From: a virus
IMG/VR virus record: IMGVR_UViG_3300028569_002832
Location: 1 to 28,161 of that record
Reading direction: 5' to 3' (one strand)
Length of the DNA: 28,161 nucleotides
Shown here: piece by piece, positions 14,045 to 21,499 of the stretch
Numbering within the stretch: position 1 is the first letter of the stretch
Layout: every line of letters starts with the position of its first letter
Made by a program: the position numbers and the translations under genes
The notes under the pieces: model-generated
Told to the model about the DNA's origin: nothing
Seen by the model: the letters and a program-made list of their open reading frames with translations, nothing else
Database searches by the model: none

Positions 14045-16355
14045 TTTCAACGATGCCCATATCTGGAAAAACAGAAAAACATCCGCAGAGGGCTCTGAAG
14101 TGGCCAGAGAGAAGGACACCATACGCACTGCTCTGAATGAGCGGATGCAGCAGCTGATCCATCATATCTGGCCCTCGGGCAAGCAGCGTCAGAACAAGTT
14201 TTTCGTGGGCGATGCGCTGGGTGGACCAGGCGGCAGTCTGGAGTTGGTGCTCTCAGGCGCTAAGGCGGGGCTGTGGACCGACCGCGCGACCGGAGAGGGC
14301 GGTGACATATTTGACCTGATTGCCCGTTATTACGGTCTTGATGTGCATGCGCAGTTTCCGCAAGTCCTTGATCATGCGCGCGAGTGGCTGGCCCGTGTCT
14401 CGGCCGTACCCGTCAGTATGAACTCTGCAAGCAAAGCCAAAGCGCCTGCCGTGGATGAGTTGGGACCGGTAACAGCCAAGTGGGATTACCAGGACACCAG
14501 TGGCAAGCTCATCGCCGTGGTCTACCGCTACGACCCCGAACCTGGGCGCAAGGCGTTTCGGCCCTGGGATGTTCTGCGTCGCAAGATGGCACCGCCCGAG
14601 CGCAGGCCGCTGTACAACCAGCCGGGCATGCTCAAGTCCGAACAGGTCGTCCTGGTTGAAGGAGAAAAATGTGCCCAGGCGCTCATCGATCTGGGCGTGT
14701 GCGCCACCACGGCCATGCACGGTGCCAATGCGCCTGTGGACAAGACCGATTGGTCGCCCTTGAAGGGCAAGCGCGTGCTCATCTGGCCTGACCGGGATAA
14801 ACCGGGCTGGCTCTATGCAGACCAGGCCTCACAGGCGGTGATGCAGGCTGGGGCCACGTCGTGTGCCATCTTGCAGCCGCCCGATGGGGACCCCGATGGG
14901 TGGGATGCGGCTGATGCCATTCGTGATGGCTTTGACATTGCTGGGTTCTTGGCTGTGGGTGAGAGGATGCCGGTGGTTGTTTCGGTGGATCCTGATGTGC
15001 CCATGGAACTGCTCGAAGGGATCGATTACACGACCGAAGATGGTTTAGCCCGGGCCTTCACGCACCAGTTTTCTGAGGACTGGCGCTATTGCGCGCCATG
15101 GGGCAAGTGGTTTGTGTGGAACGGCGTTCGCTGGAACATCGACAAGTCACTGTATGTGCTGCATCTCTCACGCCTGATTTGTCGCACGGCCGCAGGACTT
15201 GCAGACGCTGCCAAGGTCAAGAGCCGCCTGTCCAGCTCGGGCACTATTTCGGCTGTTGAGCGAATCACACGGACGGATCCACAGCACACAGCCACGGTCG
15301 AGGGCTGGGATGCGTATGCATGGCTTTTGAACACACCAGGTGGCATTGTTGATCTTCGCACTGGTACCCGTGGCCCACATGATCGTCATCGCCGCATGAC
15401 CAAGGTGACCACGGCCACACCGCGCGGGGACTGTCCTGTCTGGCGCAATTTCCTGCACAACGTCACTGGAGGCGATGAGGAACTGCAGAACTACCTGCAG
15501 CGCGTGGTGGGGTACTGCCTGACGGGCGATGTCAGCACGCATGCGCTGTTCTTTTTGTACGGCACAGGGGCGAACGGCAAGTCGGTGTTTGTGAACGTGA
15601 TCTCCACGGTGCTGGGCGACTACGCGGCCAACGCCCCCATGGACACTTTCATGGAGTCCCGCACTGATCGTCATCCCACCGATCTGGCAGGCTTGCGTGG
15701 TGCCCGATTTGTCTCGGCCACCGAAACGGAACAGGGCAGGCGCTGGAACGAGTCCAAGATCAAGGCGATCACGGGTGGTGATGACATCACGGCGCGCTTG
15801 ATGCACCAGGACTTTTTTACCTACACGCCACAGTTCAAGCTGCTCATTGCGGGCAACCACAAGCCCGCGATTCGCAACATCGATGAGGCCATGCGTCGGC
15901 GCATGCACCTGATCCCCTTCACGATCACGGTGCCTCCAGAAAAGCGTGATCCGCTGCTCACAGAAAAGTTGCTGGCTGAGCGTGACGGGATCATGGCCTG
16001 GGCTGTCCAGGGCTGCTTGCTCTGGCAAAGCCAAGGCCTGAGCCAGCCCAAGTCTGTGATGGCTGCCACCGAGGAGTACTTCGAGGCCGAAGACGCCATG
16101 GGCAGGTGGATCAGTGAGCGTTGCAAACAAGGTGCGAACGACACGGCGCTGACGGCCACGCTGTTCAACGACTGGAAGCAGTGGTCTGAAATCAGTGGCG
16201 AGTACACGGGCACGCAGCGCCGGTTTTCTGATGCCTTGCTGGCCCGGCGTTTCGAGAAGTGGCGCAACTCCATGGGGGTGCGTGGCTTTCGGGGCATTGA
16301 CCTCAAGCAGCCCACTTCCTTGCCCTCGCGGTCCTATCCGTACAACGATGACTGA
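14037..16355 (+). CDS. P4-family phage primase/helicase
   Basis: A 772-aa replication protein that makes primers and unwinds DNA at the phage origin. The N-terminal part (about 40-120) has the primase-like GDALGGPGGSLELVLSGAKA, GLWTDRATGEGGDIFDLI segment. A Toprim domain follows, with VLVEGEKC at 205-212 and WPDRDKPG at 250-257. After a D5_N-like linker comes the superfamily 3 helicase: Walker A GTGANGKS at 509-516, then FVSATETEQGRRWNESKIKAITGGDDI and the LLIAGNHKP motif. The length is typical for fused primase-helicases of this family. It is the central gene of the replication module. Confidence 0.92.
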   Translation: MLDFNDAHIWKNRKTSAEGSEVAREKDTIRTALNERMQQLIHHIWPSGKQRQNKFFVGDALGGPGGSLELVLSGAKAGLWTDRATGEGGDIFDLIARYYGLDVHAQFPQVLDHAREWLARVSAVPVSMNSASKAKAPAVDELGPVTAKWDYQDTSGKLIAVVYRYDPEPGRKAFRPWDVLRRKMAPPERRPLYNQPGMLKSEQVVLVEGEKCAQALIDLGVCATTAMHGANAPVDKTDWSPLKGKRVLIWPDRDKPGWLYADQASQAVMQAGATSCAILQPPDGDPDGWDAADAIRDGFDIAGFLAVGERMPVVVSVDPDVPMELLEGIDYTTEDGLARAFTHQFSEDWRYCAPWGKWFVWNGVRWNIDKSLYVLHLSRLICRTAAGLADAAKVKSRLSSSGTISAVERITRTDPQHTATVEGWDAYAWLLNTPGGIVDLRTGTRGPHDRHRRMTKVTTATPRGDCPVWRNFLHNVTGGDEELQNYLQRVVGYCLTGDVSTHALFFLYGTGANGKSVFVNVISTVLGDYAANAPMDTFMESRTDRHPTDLAGLRGARFVSATETEQGRRWNESKIKAITGGDDITARLMHQDFFTYTPQFKLLIAGNHKPAIRNIDEAMRRRMHLIPFTITVPPEKRDPLLTEKLLAERDGIMAWAVQGCLLWQSQGLSQPKSVMAATEEYFEAEDAMGRWISERCKQGANDTALTATLFNDWKQWSEISGEYTGTQRRFSDALLARRFEKWRNSMGVRGFRGIDLKQPTSLPSRSYPYNDD

Positions 16356-16367
16356 GGGAGAAATCCA

Positions 16368-16583
16368 ATGAAAAAGATTTCAGATATCGGTTTTCCGACA
16401 CGACAGACGAGTCATTACATTGGTTTGTCTCGCGGGCGCGCAGGCGCAGATATAGAGAAGGGATGTTTTGTACCGTCCTTTGTGTCATCAGCCGTTTTCT
16501 TATCGGTCGAAATGACGATCTGCTCTGCTGTTGAATGTTTCCCAGCGGCGCACCGGAATATTTCGTTTGGAGGGCAGGTATGA
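16368..16583 (+). CDS. Possible small phage protein (71 aa), uncertain
   Basis: The ORF starts after GAGGGAGA with 6 bases to the ATG, and its stop overlaps the next start (GTATGA). Both features support translation. Against it, third-position G/C bias is weaker than in the neighbours and I recognise no family. It contains three cysteines and no clear domain. It could instead be a non-coding stretch between the primase and the 74-aa gene. Confidence 0.35.
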   Translation: MKKISDIGFPTRQTSHYIGLSRGRAGADIEKGCFVPSFVSSAVFLSVEMTICSAVECFPAAHRNISFGGQV

Positions 16584-16804
16584 AGATCCCTCCAGCACGT
16601 TACCCATCGCCCCTTGGGCGCATGCAAGCCACTCCCATGGATGTTGAGGCGACCAAGCGCCAGGGATGGCGCGATCAGCATATCCTGGTCATCTCAGACG
16701 AAGATGAGCGCCTGGACTTTCTGGAGCGCCAACTCATTCGCAGTATTGGCGAGCGGCTCTATGGCCAGGGTCATGGTCAGACCAAGGGAGGTGGCCATGG
16801 TTGA
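16580..16804 (+). CDS. Short conserved-type phage protein (74 aa)
   Basis: The start at 16580 follows GGAGGG (16569-16574). The sequence KRQGWRDQHILVISDEDERLDFLERQLIRSIGERLYG has the look of a small phage protein often located before DUF6362 genes, with a helical, charged core and a Gly/His-rich tail. Function unknown. Its stop overlaps the start of the DUF6362 gene. Confidence 0.7.
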   Translation: MKIPPARYPSPLGRMQATPMDVEATKRQGWRDQHILVISDEDERLDFLERQLIRSIGERLYGQGHGQTKGGGHG

Positions 16805-17192
16805 AGTCTGGACAGTCGAGACGGTGGCTGAGCGCTTTGTGGATGCTGCCAGAACCGCCAGGCGCCTGCCACGAGTGGCAGTACAGGGCTACGCCAGCAC
16901 TTGGCCCATCGTGATCCTGCCGGGCGATGTCTATCCGGATCCGCACAAGGTATACCGATTGCCGCCCCCGTCACCCAAAGATGTGGAGCGCATGCTCGAA
17001 GTCATGCGTTGGGTGCAATTGCTGGAACTGGACGAGCGTCACCTGGTGTGGATGCGGGCCAAGCGCTTTGACTGGGTGGAGATCAGCAAGCGCTTTGCCT
17101 GTGACCGCACCACGGCGTGGAGACGCTGGAAGCGGGACATGCAGGTTCTGGCTGATCTGCTCAACAAGAGGGAGGTGCCACTTAAAATTTGA
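16797..17192 (+). CDS. DUF6362 family phage protein
   Basis: A 131-aa protein matching the DUF6362 pattern: TVAERFVDAARTARRLPRVA, VQGYASTWP, then PPPSPKDVERMLEVMRWVQ and a C-terminal HTH-like stretch FDWVEISKRFACDRTTAWRR WKRDMQVLADLLN. The family is common in tailed phages and may bind DNA through that last segment. GGGAGG lies just upstream of ATG 16797. It is the last gene of the rightward early operon. Confidence 0.82.
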   Translation: MVEVWTVETVAERFVDAARTARRLPRVAVQGYASTWPIVILPGDVYPDPHKVYRLPPPSPKDVERMLEVMRWVQLLELDERHLVWMRAKRFDWVEISKRFACDRTTAWRRWKRDMQVLADLLNKREVPLKI

Positions 17193-17213
17193 GCGGCTCC
17201 AGCTAGAGGGGGA

Positions 17214-17270
17214 ATGCGCGTGTTTTAGCGTGCATGCGCGGCGCAATTCGAACTGTATAGTGAATGCGCG
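17214..17270. repeat. Three direct copies of ATGCGCG
   Basis: ATGCGCG occurs at 17214-17220, 17234-17240 and 17264-17270 in the gap after the early operon; the outer copies share GAATGCGCG. A TATAGT hexamer (17256-17261) lies between the last two. This may be a regulator site or promoter region, but no clear -35 is seen. The rest of the gap to 17372 shows nothing else I can support. Confidence 0.35.
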
Positions 17271-17372
17271 GTTTTTGAGGCCAAAACATGCTGCAACATT
17301 TCGGCGATTTTGAGCTACATTTTCGTCTACGGTCGACAAAGGTGTGTGTGCAGCAACTGCACCGCACCCGAC

Positions 17373-17594
17373 CTATCGATGAACTTCGATTTCTCCAGCG
17401 GCCTCGTACTCCACCAGCTTTTCAAGTGGCAGGTACACAGTCGGTTTTCCCTCGCGGAGAACTTCCAGGCGGCCATGAATTTCTGATCCCACTTCGTAGG
17501 TCCCAGCAATCAGCGGCGTAAAGCCTGCTCCGGATGCTGTGGCCTCAGTCGGGCTTTTGCGGGCTAGAACCCCGCGAACTACTTTGATTTGCAC
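17373..17594 (-). CDS. Possible small phage protein (73 aa), GTG start
   Basis: Reads QIKVVRGVLARKSPTEATAS near the start, then TYEVGSEIHG and LPLEKLVEYEAAGEIEVHR. The pattern of a short strand, a Gly-rich turn and a final helix LVEYEAAGEIE resembles small phage proteins of the form 'VLxxG...L.xAGxVE'. Codon positions look moderately coding. The GTG start lacks a good ribosome binding site, so the call is tentative. It would be divergent from the methyltransferase. Confidence 0.45.
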   Translation of the reverse strand: MQIKVVRGVLARKSPTEATASGAGFTPLIAGTYEVGSEIHGRLEVLREGKPTVYLPLEKLVEYEAAGEIEVHR

Positions 17595-17638
17595 TGCAGA
17601 ACATTCTCGTTTTGCGGTCGATTTTACCGGTCACCCCC

Positions 17639-18898
17639 ATGAATCATCCTGAGATCCGAATGGTCCCAGTGGACGCGCTCGTCCCTTATGCACGCAATGC
17701 TCGCACTCACAGCGATGCCCAGGTGGCACAGATTGCAGCCTCCATCACCGAGTTCGGCTGGACCAACCCGATCCTCACGGACGGTGCCAAAGGCCTGATT
17801 GCTGGCCACGGTCGCTTGATGGCTGCGCGCAAGCTCGGTCTCAAGGAGGTGCCGGTCATTGAGCTGGGGCACCTGACGCCCGAGCAGAAGAAGGCCTACA
17901 TCCTGGCCGACAACCGGTTGGCCGAGAACGCTGGCTGGGATGACGAGCTCTTAAAGCTGGAGTTGGCCGAGCTCAAAGCGGCCGACTTCGATCTGGACTT
18001 GATGGGTTTCACCGACAAGGAGCTCGAAGAGCTGCTCAACGGTGATGAATCAGGCGGTGGTTTGACTGAAGATGATGCAATCCCAGAAGCACCAGTAGAT
18101 CCTGTTTCCAGACCTGGGGACTTGTGGATTCTCGGCAACCACCGCCTCCTTTGTGGCGACTCAACGATCCTGTCGGATGTGGAGCGCCTCATGGGTGGCC
18201 ATCTGGCCGACATGGCCTTCACCGATCCGCCTTACAACGTGGACTACGGCAACAGTGCCAAGGACAAGATGCGCGGCAAAGACCGGCGCATCATGAACGA
18301 CGATCTAGGTGAGGGGTTCTTCCAGTTCCTCTACGACGCCTGCCTGAACCTGCTTCTGGTTACCAAGGGTGCCTGCTACGTGTGCATGAGCTCGTCCGAG
18401 CTGCACACCCTGCAAAAGGCCTGGATCAAAGCAGGAGGCAAATGGTCCACGTTCATCATCTGGGCCAAGAACACTTTCACGCTGGGGCGCGCGGATTATC
18501 AGCGACAGTACGAGCCCATCCTGTATGGCTGGAAGCAGGGCACGGACCACTTCTGGTGCGGTGATCGTGATCAGTCAGACATCTGGAACTACAACAAGCC
18601 CCGGGTCAACGACCTGCACCCGACCATGAAACCGGTCGAGCTGGTCGAGCGGGCCATCAAGAATTCATCGAAGAGCCGGGACATCGTGCTGGACCTCTTC
18701 GGCGGATCCGGTACCACCCTGATCGCCAGTGAAAAGACCGGGCGTCAGGCTCGCCTCATTGAGCTGGACCCCAAGTTCGTAGATGTGATCATCAAGCGCT
18801 GGGAGGAGTACACCGGCCAGCAGGCGGTGCGTGAGGACGATGGCGTCTCATTCGCCAACGCCGCTACATCTAAAAATGCCGAGCCTGTGGCTCAGTAG
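17639..18898 (+). CDS. ParB-domain DNA methyltransferase (N4/N6, beta-class order)
   Basis: A 419-aa phage methyltransferase. The N-terminal ParB-like nuclease/DNA-binding domain is at about 5-95 (VPVDALVPYARNARTHSDAQ, GLIAGHGRLMAARKLG, PVIELGHLTPEQKKAYILAD). The methylase domain has the catalytic DPPY at 196-199 before the SAM-binding FGGSGT at 354-359, the order of beta-class N6-adenine or N4-cytosine enzymes. Such fusions are frequent in prophages near terminase genes and methylate phage or host DNA, probably for protection or regulation. No restriction endonuclease partner is visible. A TTG start at 17612 would add 9 residues; I chose the ATG, though neither has a good ribosome binding site. 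Confidence 0.9.
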   Translation: MNHPEIRMVPVDALVPYARNARTHSDAQVAQIAASITEFGWTNPILTDGAKGLIAGHGRLMAARKLGLKEVPVIELGHLTPEQKKAYILADNRLAENAGWDDELLKLELAELKAADFDLDLMGFTDKELEELLNGDESGGGLTEDDAIPEAPVDPVSRPGDLWILGNHRLLCGDSTILSDVERLMGGHLADMAFTDPPYNVDYGNSAKDKMRGKDRRIMNDDLGEGFFQFLYDACLNLLLVTKGACYVCMSSSELHTLQKAWIKAGGKWSTFIIWAKNTFTLGRADYQRQYEPILYGWKQGTDHFWCGDRDQSDIWNYNKPRVNDLHPTMKPVELVERAIKNSSKSRDIVLDLFGGSGTTLIASEKTGRQARLIELDPKFVDVIIKRWEEYTGQQAVREDDGVSFANAATSKNAEPVAQ

Positions 18899-19251
18899 CA
18901 GACTTCATCCAAGCCGCAGTGAATCACAAAGCCGGTCAGGTAGGGCAGGCCTCGTGGGATGCCAGTTTCCCGCGCCGTGAGTCGGCCAATCTTCCAATCC
19001 ATCCATTTGGCGATGGCTTGGGCGACAGCAGCATCGATCGCAAGGCCACCGGCCAGTCCGTCTCGGACCGAGTCGCCGAAGTGCCTGCCTTGCTTGCTGT
19101 CCAGGAATGCCCGGACCGATTCAAGAGGTTCGCCGGTTGTCTCTGCGATTTGTTGCATGGCGACGGGCCAGGCTACGCAGGCGTGTCCACCCATCGTTCC
19201 CCAAAAGCCCCAGGCCTCGTTTTGCGTTGTCGGTGTGGTGTTGATGTGCAT
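18892..19251 (-). CDS. Conserved-type small phage/plasmid protein (119 aa)
   Basis: Not a named family to me, but it looks like a genuine protein: EAWGFWGTMGGHACVAWPVA, SVRAFLDSKQGRHFGDSVRD, AIAKWMDWKIGRLTARETG, IPRGLPYLTGFVIHCG. This resembles small proteins in mobile elements that share a 'FLDSxxGRHFAD' core. AAGGAAAA precedes the ATG. Its stop overlaps the methyltransferase stop convergently by 7 bases. Function unknown. Confidence 0.75.
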   Translation of the reverse strand: MHINTTPTTQNEAWGFWGTMGGHACVAWPVAMQQIAETTGEPLESVRAFLDSKQGRHFGDSVRDGLAGGLAIDAAVAQAIAKWMDWKIGRLTARETGIPRGLPYLTGFVIHCGLDEVCY

Positions 19252-19348
19252 GGTTTTCCTTGTTGCGATGCCTCTATGAACGCTTCACTTGGGGACGAAG
19301 TAAAGCGATTCTTCAAATCTTTTTGATCAGTTGCTTATCTGAGACTGA

Positions 19349-19708
19349 TCAGCCAAGACGCGCCAGATAGCGGACGTTATCTCCGCCAGACGGATCAATG
19401 AACAGGTAGGGACGACCGGGCGCATGCACTGCAACACACAGCCTGCCATCACCGTAATAACCTCCTTTGCCCTTGAGCCAGTCGCGACTCTTGTGCAGGT
19501 TCATCGTGAAACCGTCGAACTCTTCAGGCTCCATCTCGCGGATGTCGGTCACGTAGACCGCGTCGGCACCGACAGCGGCGATTTCAGAGATGTCTGACGG
19601 CTTTCTGCCAAAGGGCAGCGGGATGCCGAGCGCTTGAACTTGCAATTCGCGGCCATCAAAGAGGATGGTGGTGGGCTTAGATTCAATGGTGAAGATGATG
19701 GGTTTCAT
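19349..19708 (-). CDS. Unrecognised phage protein (119 aa)
   Basis: A soluble protein beginning with strands (PIIFTIESKPTTILFDGREL), then EIAAVGADAVYVTDIREMEP and a C-terminal PYLFIDPSGGDNVRYLARLG. No family recognised. It starts 7 bases after the DUF3489 stop, so it is in the same leftward operon. Its stop lies within one arm of an inverted repeat (TGATCAG at 19324-19330, CTGATCA at 19345-19351) that lacks a T-run and is not a convincing terminator. Confidence 0.7.
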   Translation of the reverse strand: MKPIIFTIESKPTTILFDGRELQVQALGIPLPFGRKPSDISEIAAVGADAVYVTDIREMEPEEFDGFTMNLHKSRDWLKGKGGYYGDGRLCVAVHAPGRPYLFIDPSGGDNVRYLARLG

Positions 19709-19715
19709 GTGAGCC

Positions 19716-20183
19716 TTAAACGGTTGTCGTGGTGATCCGGTAGATGCGGTCTGTGCCGGGGTGCTTCTCTGAGGTGATCTCCAGCCCCAGCTTCTTTTTG
19801 AGCGCGCCAGCCATTGCCCCGCGTACGGTGTGAACTTGCCATTTAGTTGCTTCGGTCATTTGCGACAACGTGGCCCCCTCGGGACGCTTGAGCAGGTCAA
19901 TCAATACCGCCTGCATGGTGCCCTCACGTGTTGTGCGTGTGGCCTGGGTTGTGATCGGTGTTGCCGGTTGTGTTGTGATGCCGATTGCTTGCATGCCCGT
20001 TTGCGTGGCCATGTACACGTTGGGTTCATCGGTACAGGGCTCAATCAACTGCGTGTTGATCATGGCGGTGATCACTTTCATACGGGCACCGCCTTTGAGG
20101 TTCTCCGGAAAGTCCACCAGTTTCTTTTGTGGATGCTTGGCGGCTGCTTTGAGCAGCGTGCGCTGGGTGTCTGTCAGTTGCAT
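19716..20183 (-). CDS. DUF3489 domain protein
   Basis: A 155-aa protein. The C-terminal 70 residues match the DUF3489 pattern: MQAVLIDLLKRPEGATLSQM, TEATKWQVHTVRGAMAGALK, KKLGLEITSEK, RIYRI, which is a winged-helix-like fold. The N-terminal part (LTDTQRTLLKAAAKHPQKKL) is a second helical module, joined by a Thr-rich linker. The chosen ATG at 20183 follows AAGGAGCAAACA. A much longer reading frame exists upstream to 20639, but it runs over the DUF6900 gene and is rejected. Probably a DNA-binding accessory protein; function unproven. Confidence 0.82.
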   Translation of the reverse strand: MQLTDTQRTLLKAAAKHPQKKLVDFPENLKGGARMKVITAMINTQLIEPCTDEPNVYMATQTGMQAIGITTQPATPITTQATRTTREGTMQAVLIDLLKRPEGATLSQMTEATKWQVHTVRGAMAGALKKKLGLEITSEKHPGTDRIYRITTTTV

Positions 20184-20383
20184 TGTTTGCTCCTTGTTGC
20201 TTTTACTTTTTTTCCTGCTGCGATCCCTTCTGCGTAGGCTGCGGCCAGCGCGCACTTGATGCCCCATACCGCCACCTCGTGAAAATCCAGCCGGTCTCTG
20301 TGCTGGGTCTCCAGGGTTTCGATGTAGAGGTGTTCGTTCGCGATGCGATTGAACAGCTGGTCGATTTCTTGGCTTGATTTCAT
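20174..20383 (-). CDS. DUF6900 family small protein
   Basis: A 69-aa protein with the DUF6900 core: IANEHLYIETLETQHRDRLD, FHEVAVWGIKCALAAAYAEG. The start at 20383 follows AAGGAGA and trims a 17-residue extension. The family is widespread in phages and plasmids with unknown function. It is the first gene of the leftward operon and overlaps the DUF3489 gene by 10 bases. Confidence 0.8.
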   Translation of the reverse strand: MKSSQEIDQLFNRIANEHLYIETLETQHRDRLDFHEVAVWGIKCALAAAYAEGIAAGKKVKATRSKQCN

Positions 20384-20489
20384 GCGCTTTCTCCTTGTGT
20401 TGATTGGATGTGGAGCATTGACGCTCTGAATCAAGATGAAGCCAAGTCAATTTTTGAAGCTGTCGCTTATTCCTTGAAAGCCGATTGAG

Positions 20490-20870
20490 ATGCCGCGAAG
20501 TGCGCCCACTCCATGCAGATATCCGGGTTGCGCGCAGGTGCTGAACGTGCCCGGCTACTGCACCAATCACCAGCCCCAAGTGCACCGTGAGTACGGACGT
20601 GCGCGGCGTGGGTTCGACACAGAGCTGGGCTTCTATCAATCGGCCAGGTGGCGCAACACGCGTGCAGCGGTGTTACGGGATAACCCGCTTTGCTGCAGGT
20701 GCCAGGCCAAGGGCTTGTTGCAACCAGCCAAGGTGGTCGATCACATCGTTCCGGTGAAGCTTGGCGGTGAGCGCTTTGAGCGAGCGAACCTGCAAAGCCT
20801 GTGCGTGCCCTGTCACAACGCCAAGACCGCCTCAGAGACGGCATCCCTGCGCAACCAGGCCCCGTCCTGA
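20490..20870 (+). CDS. HNH endonuclease of the phage packaging module
   Basis: A 126-aa HNH nuclease. The zinc-binding and active-site residues are visible: C68/C69 and C71 (LCCRC), DHIVPV at 84-89, N100, and LCVPCHNAKT with C105, C108, H109 and N110. An N-terminal CRYPGCAQVLNVPGYC cysteine cluster is also present. HNH proteins directly upstream of terminase genes assist terminase in cutting the packaging site in HK97-like phages, which is the likely role here. Confidence 0.9.
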   Translation: MPRSAPTPCRYPGCAQVLNVPGYCTNHQPQVHREYGRARRGFDTELGFYQSARWRNTRAAVLRDNPLCCRCQAKGLLQPAKVVDHIVPVKLGGERFERANLQSLCVPCHNAKTASETASLRNQAPS

Positions 20871-21032
20871 GGGGGGAGGGGGTCTGAATCTCTACAGACT
20901 GGCGCCCAAGATGCGTGGGCTTGCGCAAATTTTTGTGCGTGCAAATTGAACAAGGGGGGGTATCCCCTTTTCCCAAGACTCTGCGCAGCAAAGGCCGTGC
21001 ATCAAATGAACATCAAACCAAGCGGGTGATTT
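20871..21032 (+). other. Probable cos (packaging) region between HNH and terminase genes
   Basis: A 162-base gene-free stretch with marked features: a G-run with a single A (20871-20882) right after the HNH stop; GTGCGTGCAAA preceded by GCGCAAATTTTT (about 20923-20945); and a run of 7 G (20954-20960) followed by TATCCCC, which can pair into an AAGGGG/CCCCTT hairpin. The order HNH, G-rich gap, P27-type small terminase is where cos sites lie in related phages. The exact nick positions cannot be read from sequence alone. Confidence 0.5.
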
Positions 21033-21494
21033 ATGGGCGGACGCAAGCCACTGCCGACTCAAGTCAAGCAGATCAAGGGGACCTTGCAGCCATGCCGGAC
21101 CAACTACCACGAGCCCATCCCAGAGGGCTTGCTGGTCGAGCCTCCGGACTACATGCCTGAGGGTGCCAAGGCTGCCTGGCGCTACGCGCTTGAATGTGCG
21201 CCGCCCACCCTGATTCGCAAGCTGGACATGTCTGTTTTGGAAATCTGGGCCTGTGCGGCAGACCTATACCGGCAGGCCCAGGCGGGTATCGGCAAAACGG
21301 GACTCTTGGTTAAGGCACCCCACAGCGGTGTGCCCATGCAGTCGCCGTACCTGGCCATTGCCAACAAGCAGGCCCAGATCATGACCAAGGCTGCGATCGA
21401 GATGGGATTCACCCCCGCGTCTCGCTCGCGCATTTCCATTCCAAACGAGCGACCGGGCGAAGAACTCGATCTCTGGGAGGACATTGTTGGGTAG
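21033..21494 (+). CDS. Terminase small subunit (P27 family)
   Basis: A 153-aa protein with the P27-type pattern: MGGRKPLPTQVKQIKGT near the start, EPPDYMPEGAKAAWRYALEC, ADLYRQAQAG, and KTGLLVKAPHSGVPMQSPYL near the middle. It recognises phage DNA for packaging and delivers it to the large subunit. It starts after the probable cos region and is followed after 5 bases by the large-subunit gene. Confidence 0.92.
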   Translation: MGGRKPLPTQVKQIKGTLQPCRTNYHEPIPEGLLVEPPDYMPEGAKAAWRYALECAPPTLIRKLDMSVLEIWACAADLYRQAQAGIGKTGLLVKAPHSGVPMQSPYLAIANKQAQIMTKAAIEMGFTPASRSRISIPNERPGEELDLWEDIVG

Positions 21495-21499
21495 GACCG

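Noticed and set aside
15168-16130. Long 320-aa reading frame on the - strand inside the primase gene
   Set aside because: It lies wholly antisense to well-supported helicase motifs, has no recognisable domain and reflects G+C-rich codon shadowing.
19324-19351. Terminator from the TGATCAG/CTGATCA inverted repeat
   Set aside because: No T-run follows on either strand, and the long loop makes it weak.
20184-20639. Long N-terminal extension of the DUF3489 gene
   Set aside because: It overlaps the DUF6900 gene and part of the HNH gene; the ATG at 20183 has a good ribosome binding site and begins the conserved protein.
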